This document shows, piece after piece, positions 58,216 to 64,000 of a stretch of 64,000 nt of DNA. Position numbers and translations under genes: made by a program. The first letter of the stretch is position 1; each line of letters starts with the position of its first letter. The notes beneath the pieces were generated by a model. The model ran no database searches. It saw only the letters and a program-made list of their open reading frames with translations, and had not been told where the DNA came from. This DNA is from Cloeon dipterum (Eukaryota > Arthropoda > Insecta > Ephemeroptera > Baetidae), in NCBI RefSeq assembly GCF_949628265.1, contig NC_088786.1:31579681-31643680 (forward strand), in the 5' to 3' direction.

Positions 58216-59976
58216 ATTTTCTTATTTGTGTGTGATACACACAACATGCATTTCTTCTGTCTAAGTTAGCTGATAAATATATGCCTCACTTTTGCATTAA
58301 AGTGCTCATTGTTATTAATTTAATTCTTGAGATGGTTTGAGAAAATCATAAATTTAAATTTGTCAGCCTTCTGTTTGTAATGGATATTTAACAGTGAAAT
58401 AAAATTTTTACTCAACGTATATTGATTGGTTTGAAAGTAGCAATCTGAAATTAGTCAATTCCATCCAGCTCATCTTATAGTCATTTATTAACCGAACTGC
58501 AGATTAAAAAAGTGTTTGCCCAAAATCGTCATAAATTCAAGTTCATGCTTGGTTCTAATTTAAATTACGATTATTAAGCTTGTTCCTTTTAAACTCCTTC
58601 AGAAAGTTAATGCATTCTGATGCTAACTGGGTGCAAGTATATATTATCTTATTCTCTATGTTAGAATTAAAATGTGAAAGATTCGACAATTCGGTAACAT
58701 TCTATCAGCTTATAACACAAGTACAATCAGTTTGAATCGATTTTAAGTGTTTTCTGTGAAGAATCATACCCTGTTCAAGGCATGTAATTTGCCAAAGTCT
58801 TACACATAGGCAAAGAGATCTTGCAGATTTACAAATAACTAGCAGCTCTTTCAGGATAACATTTTTTATTTTATTTTTTTCAAATTTTACTCCCTGATAA
58901 GAGTTAAAGTATCTGAACAAGGGGTCGTCCATCCTACACAATCATTGTTTGTAAATTGCGTAAATTCACAAAATAATAAAAAATAAAACTCAAAAAATTT
59001 GCGACAATTGAGACGCATTACAATTTCCTTCTCGAATCTTGATTGTAGCAAAATAATGGGCTCGCTGATATTCTCGCGGACAGGCCTAGAGAGGTCTAAT
59101 GAGAATTAAAATTCAACATTATTAATTTGCTCGGCCTTACAGACGTATGAACGACATACACGTTGCACGTTATTCTGCAATTACGCGCCACGCAAAGGAG
59201 AAGGAAACTCTGCTCTCTCTTGATAGATGGCATGGGCATTGTCAGAATATGAAAGTTAGTTCATCGCGCTCCTCCTTTTCAATTCACGGAAGATTAAAAG
59301 TTAATTATTAATTACTAGAAATGCTAGTATTTTAAAGTTATCATTTTATTTTTTCAAAATAATTGTGCTTTACAGATTAAGGAAGATCTAGACCTTGAAC
59401 TATTTAATAACAATTAAAGTTGATTAAAAAACGAAACTAGGTTAAAATTTGCTAGTTCTCCGCTCTCAGTTACATTATAATGATTTACGCATATACTTAA
59501 ATAAGGTGTGTCTTCTAGGAACTATGTTACTGTTCTTAGACAAAGGGTAATGACTTTCCCTCATCTACAGTGTGGTTTATTCCACTCGGGTAGACGGTCA
59601 GTTTACTGGTGGCCTGGCCATTATAACTAAGTGAAACCTTTGATGCACCATTTTTAATGCTTAAATTTAGTCACATAAGATTCTACAGTTCATTCAATTC
59701 GATCAAGATCATATTTAAAATGTTGCTCTCCATTCCATTTTGCTGTTTGTTGAAAGAATCAAATAAATGTTATCGACTAATCTTATCTAAATCTGCTCTA
59801 TAGCTGTTGAATGAAGTATCCGAAAAACTTTAAAACTTGTATTATCAGAATCACTACCACCGACAGCATAGACCTCATATCTTTAGACCATCAGCTGGCT
59901 TCTAAGCAGGTAGTGGAACAAACATAAAGTTTTGACTTTTTAGCCATATTTTTTTTTTTTAAAAAAAGAATTGCAG
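58216..59976. other. Spacer and promoter region upstream of the first UGT gene
   Basis: The left part is the 3' untranslated region of the Ser/Pro-rich gene; the rest is AT-rich. An acceptor (AAGAATTGCAG) ends at 59976, just before the UGT start, so the UGT transcript has a non-coding first exon somewhere upstream that I could not place. No other gene is visible. Confidence 0.4.
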
Positions 59977-59984
59977 CCCTAAAG

Positions 59985-61898
59985 ATGTTCCTGAATTTTG
60001 GCATATTAATGCTCGCTCTAGTCAGTACTGCTCAATGCGCCCGTATTCTGTGCATATTTCCGTGGCCTGGAACAAGCCATATGATCACCTTTTCTGCCCT
60101 GACGCGCGCCTTGGCGGAAAGAGGCCACGAGGTCGTGGTCGTCAGCACGCACCCCTTGAAGAATCCGCCGAAGAATTACTCTGACATTAACACCTTCGAC
60201 AATTTAAAAGATATGTATGACGAAATGATGAACAGCGACGATATATTTGAGTTTGAAGATGTCCCAATAATTTTTCATCCTATTTTTTACTGGATGATGG
60301 GAGTGCAGAGCGTGGAACTCACTTTCCAGAATGAGGATGTTCAAGCTCTTGTGCAAGACCAAAAGGGGTTTGACCTTGTCATAGCCGAAGATTTCGTTTG
60401 CGATGCGATTTTTGCGTTTGCTCACCATTTTAAGGCAAATATAAAATTTCATTTCAAGTAACTTTAGGAAAGGTGCAGTGCCGGAATACCAGAAACTCTA
60501 AATCACATTGACTGTATTAACAGATGATTAATATAGTTCGCTCACCATTATTTTTAAATAATTGAAGTTCCTTTAACAAAAAACAAAAAGTATTTTCTAT
60601 TTTAATTCAATTGATTGCTAAAATTCAAGACATTCACATTGCTGTAAATGCCTTAATTCTGTGCCGAACGTGCTCCTGATGCTTATAAAAATTTCAGGCG
60701 CCACTTATTGTGATTTCATCATTTGGCGGCTACCCGTGGCAAAATTATGCCGTCGGCAACCCTTACAACCCTGCCTACTGTACTAACAACTTGTTACCTT
60801 TCGCGGACAAGAAAAACTTTGTTGAAAGGCTAATCAACACGGCATACACCATACTTTGGAATTTTGGGAGTTATTTTTATTACTATCCAAGGCAGAACCA
60901 ACTAGTCGAGCAGCTCTTTGGGCCAGGGTTTCCATCGGTGGCCGAGCTGCGGAGAACGGCCAGTCTTTCTATGACGAACAGTCACTTTTCTACTAATTAC
61001 GTGCGCCCCTTGGTGCCCGCATTCGTCGAGGTTGGAGGGATGCACGTGAAAGCTCCCTCTAAGCCATTGCCGCCGGACATGAAGCAGTGGTTAGACGACG
61101 CAAAGGACGGTGCTATTTACTTTTCGCTTGGTTCCAACGTGCGCTCTTCTCTTCTTCCGGAGGAAAAAAGAACGGCGCTGATGCAGGCTTTTGCTCAAAT
61201 CCCTCAGCGCGTTCTTTGGAAGTGGGAAACTGATGATATGCCAGGAAAGCCAGAAAACGTAATGATCAGCAATTGGGTTCCTCAAATGGAAGTTTTAGGT
61301 ATGCTATATAATAGTTATTAATGAAGTATAAAAATAATAATTTGCATTAAAGCTCATCCAAACGTGAAATTATTTATTTCACACGGCGGACTTTTAAGCG
61401 GCCAAGAAGCGATGTTCAGTGGTGTTCCGATCGTTGGAATTCCATTTTTTGGTGATCAGAGAATGAATGTTGAAAGAGCAGAAAACGAGGGATACGGAGT
61501 TTTTCTTCCTTATAAGGAAATCACCATAGATTCCGTCCTGGCAGCAATTCGCAAAGGGCTTCACGACAAAAAGTTTGGCTTTTTAATTATTTTAATACTG
61601 GATTGAAAAATAATTAGAGAAATTTTGCAGCATCCAAAAGGAAGTTAAAAGGAGGCAGGCCGTATTTCTCGATCAGCCCCAAAGCCCGTTAGAAAGAGCG
61701 GTTTTCTGGACCGAGTATGTTTTGAGGCACAGTGGAGCTGCACACTTGCGGTCGGCGGCCCTTGATTTGTCGTGGTACCAACTAGAGCTGCTCGATGTGT
61801 ACGCCTTTATGGCAGCAATTGCACTTTTATTCCTCTCGTTGTGTTATCTTCTTCTGTTCAAGTTGTTTTGCAGGAAAAATAAAACCAAAATTGATTGA
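59985..61898 (+). CDS. UGT: UDP-glycosyltransferase, copy 1
   Basis: The enzyme transfers sugar from a UDP-sugar to small lipophilic compounds (detoxification, pigments, hormones) on the luminal face of the ER. Exons 59985-60434, 60698-61298, 61353-61572, 61631-61898; 512 residues, a normal UGT length. It begins with a signal peptide ([15 protein letters not shown]). The N-terminal acceptor domain has [25 protein letters not shown] with the expected catalytic His. The donor-binding domain has [33 protein letters not shown] and [13 protein letters not shown], the usual UGT signature. It ends with a transmembrane anchor ([19 protein letters not shown]) and a basic tail, CRKNKTKID. The exon 1 donor is AAG/GCAAAT, a GC donor: no nearby GT keeps the frame, and copy 2 splits at the same codon. 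The gene is tandem with copy 2, about 0.7 kb away. Confidence 0.94.
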
Positions 61899-62165
61899 TT
61901 TAACTGCTGGTTATTCGTTGTATATTCACATATTAGACGAGTTTAAATGGTGATGAGATTTTTTCTATAAAATTCTCTTAATTCTGTCCTTGAACCCATG
62001 TTGGCAGACAGACCATTTACGCATATCATTCTACACTATATACTTATGAGTTATATGACGTCTCCAGCGTGACAATGATGCGGCCTTCTATATATATTAT
62101 ATATGAGTGCTTGCTTATTAATTTTGACCACGCAGTCAGTATATATGCGATATAGAGACGAAGGC
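61899..62165. promoter_or_regulatory. Promoter of UGT copy 2 with TATA box
   Basis: A TATATAT box at 62140-62146 lies about 26 nt before a GCAGTC initiator-like sequence whose A is at 62166. The rest of this short spacer is the 3' end of copy 1. Confidence 0.5.
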
Positions 62166-62627
62166 AGTCGCACGGCGAGTAGCGAGCGAGCTTCACTTTG
62201 CAAGCTTGGCTCTTGAAAATTTTCTACTTAGCACGGTGCAGTTCATCTATTGACTTCATGCTGGGTACGTACTTTGAGGACCATATGCTGTGGGTTCAAT
62301 TATCATTTGTTTGGTTACTCTTATCTTTGCAGTATCTTTGAGAAGTGGAGAGAGATAAAATATAGCTTTTAAAGAATCAAATACCTTCCGCTGTCTTCTT
62401 TATTCATTGCAAAGTGTCGCTTGGCACCTCTTTGAATCGATCAAACTCCACTCATGAGGTTAGTATTGCAACACAAATTTGACTAAATTAAAGTTGACGG
62501 TGCAGTGTAAAGATGGTGGAAATTGGAATCAAAGCAACGCCTTCACATCAATTTTAATTTTGTAAAATTCAATACGTGATTTATATTTTTATTTCATGAA
62601 TTAAATATGATATATTTTTAGTTAAGG
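62166..62627 (+). other. Two probable 5' untranslated exons of UGT copy 2
   Basis: The leader from about 62166 meets a donor at 62265 (CTGG/GTACGT). A second piece, 62333-62458, lies between acceptor TTTGCAG and donor GAG/GTTAGT. The coding exon begins after the acceptor TTTTTAG ending at 62621, six bases before the ATG. The assignment is from splice signals only. Confidence 0.45.
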
Positions 62628-64000
62628 ATGCGCATTACAACGGTATTACTTCCAGTCCTGGCAACTATTATTGCTCCTGTCCAAAATGCGCGCATCTTGG
62701 GAGTGTTCCCTTTTCCTGGAAGGAGCCACATGATCACCTTTTCGGCCCTAACCGAGGCGTTGGCGGAGCGGGGCCACGAGCTGGTGGTTGTCAGCACCTA
62801 TCCTTCCAAAAACCCGCCTGGGAATTACACAGACATCAATACATACCCTGATTTGAAGGAAATGTACAACGAGATCATGAACAATGACCAAATATACAAT
62901 TTTGAGGACATCCCGACGTTTCTACTGCCCCATGTTTTTTACTGGACAGAGGGAACTAGAGCAGTCAAACTGACGTTTAAAAACAAAGACGTGAAAAGAT
63001 TACTCAAGGACGATAGGGGCTTTGACTTGGTCATTTCAGAGGACTTTGCCTGCGATGCTGTCTTCGCCTTTAGCTATTATCTTAAAGTCTGGTTTAGCTT
63101 CTTTGCAAAATATTGTCAATCATAACTAAAATATTTTTTATCTGTTTAGGCACCTTTGATTCTCATCTCTTCATTTGGTGGATTTCACTGGCAAAATTAC
63201 GCTTTTGGAAACCCATACAACCCATCATACGCTGTAAATAATATTTTGGAATATGGGGCCAAGAAGAACTTTCAGCAGCGCTTGATGAATACCTTATTTA
63301 CCTGGTACTGGGACATTGCCAGTGAAATCTTCTACTACCCAGCGCAGGAACGCTTGAAAGAAGAGTTTTTCGGTCCAGGACTCCCCTCTCTCAAAGAGCT
63401 GAGGAAGAGCGCCAGTCTGGGTTTCGTGAACAACCACTTTTCCCTCAGCTACCCGCGGCCTTTGGTGCCTGCCATTGTTGAGGTCGGAGGGATGCACGTG
63501 AAGGCCCCGAAGGAGAATTTACCGGAAAATTTTAAAAAGTGGTTGGATGAAGCGAAAGACGGTGCTATTTATTTTTCGCTTGGATCGAATCTAAGGGCAG
63601 AATTGATGCCTGAGTCGATGAGAAAAGCGCTTTTGGATGCTTTCGCGCAGCTTCCTCAACGTGTTCTGTGGAAGTACGAGTCAGAGGAACTCCCTGGAAA
63701 GCCTGACAATGTGATGATCAGCCCTTGGGTACCGCAAATGGAAGTTTTGGGTAAGAAATTCGTAAGCAGCATTTCTACGGAGTTGGAAATAAATAATTTT
63801 GAAAAACAAGCTAAAACGACTGAAGTTTAAAGAGTTTTAATCAAATGTTTGTTATTACTAAAAATTATTTTCGATTATTTTAGCCCATCCCAACGTGAAA
63901 TTATTCATAACGCACGGCGGCCTTCTCAGTGGCCAGGAAGCGATGTACAACGGATTGCCTGTGGTTGGAATCCCCGTATTTGGAGACCAAAAGATGAATG
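62628..64000 (+). CDS. UGT: UDP-glycosyltransferase, copy 2 (runs off the window)
   Basis: This paralogue of copy 1 has exons 62628-63086, 63150-63750 and 63894 to the window end, with introns at the same codons. It has a signal peptide ([18 protein letters not shown]), [26 protein letters not shown] with the catalytic His position, [37 protein letters not shown] and [13 protein letters not shown]. The missing part is the end of the donor domain and the membrane anchor. Intron 1 here is 63 bp with a normal GT donor (AAA/GTCTGG), unlike the 263-bp GC-donor intron of copy 1. Differing residues in the acceptor domain suggest a distinct substrate, by inference. Confidence 0.94.

Overview
The window is nuclear DNA from an arthropod, most likely an insect. 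It carries an arthropod-type Hairless gene, a tandem pair of UDP-glycosyltransferases, and intron-rich genes on both strands with many introns of only 50-100 bp. The spacers are AT-rich and some promoter regions are GC-rich. I see no bacterial-style operon, CRISPR array, rRNA, tRNA or transposon-encoded ORF. Gene names rest on recognised protein motifs and remembered family alignments. Exon borders were read by hand from GT/GC-AG signals and reading-frame continuity. The start-to-stop lengths of the complete models come out as whole codons.

Layout, left to right. 1-5.4 kb: mostly non-coding, with a CRE-bearing promoter-like stretch, a candidate tiny split gene and a foldback element. 5.4-9.7 kb (+): a WDR6 homologue (tRNA 2'-O-methylation cofactor) with one in-frame stop in its twelfth exon. 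9.8-16.2 kb (-): malonyl-CoA decarboxylase, whose 4-kb first intron holds a small nested + strand gene for a membrane protein with PPxY motifs. 18.2-20.6 kb (+): an orphan EGF-like single-pass membrane protein, with a foldback repeat in its long intron. 21.3-32.4 kb (+): the co-repressor scaffold Sin3, with a probable remote non-coding first exon and a GC-rich leader region. 32.7-34.0 kb (-): mitochondrial methionine aminopeptidase 1D. 34.8-37.3 kb (-): eIF4A3, the exon-junction-complex helicase. 38.7-42.6 kb (+): Hairless, the Notch-pathway co-repressor adaptor. 44.5-55.1 kb (-): a 32-exon ZFYVE26/spastizin gene. 56.5-58.2 kb (+): an unrecognised Ser/Pro-rich, probably nuclear protein. 60.0-64 kb (+): two tandem UGT genes, the second running off the window.

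The genes do not form one pathway. Two of them, Sin3 and Hairless, act in transcriptional repression. Three act in RNA or protein processing (WDR6, eIF4A3, METAP1D). Two are mitochondrial (malonyl-CoA decarboxylase, METAP1D). ZFYVE26 works in lysosome reformation and autophagy, and the UGTs in ER conjugation of small molecules. The neighbours are packed tightly: WDR6 and malonyl-CoA decarboxylase end tail-to-tail with 117 bp between stop codons, and Sin3 and METAP1D end tail-to-tail with about 345 bp between.

The observations most worth checking are the in-frame stop in WDR6, the candidate split micro-gene at 750/3283, the nested PPxY gene, the orphan EGF-like and Ser/Pro-rich genes, three GC-AG introns, very short upstream ORFs at Sin3 and Hairless, and several inverted-repeat structures.
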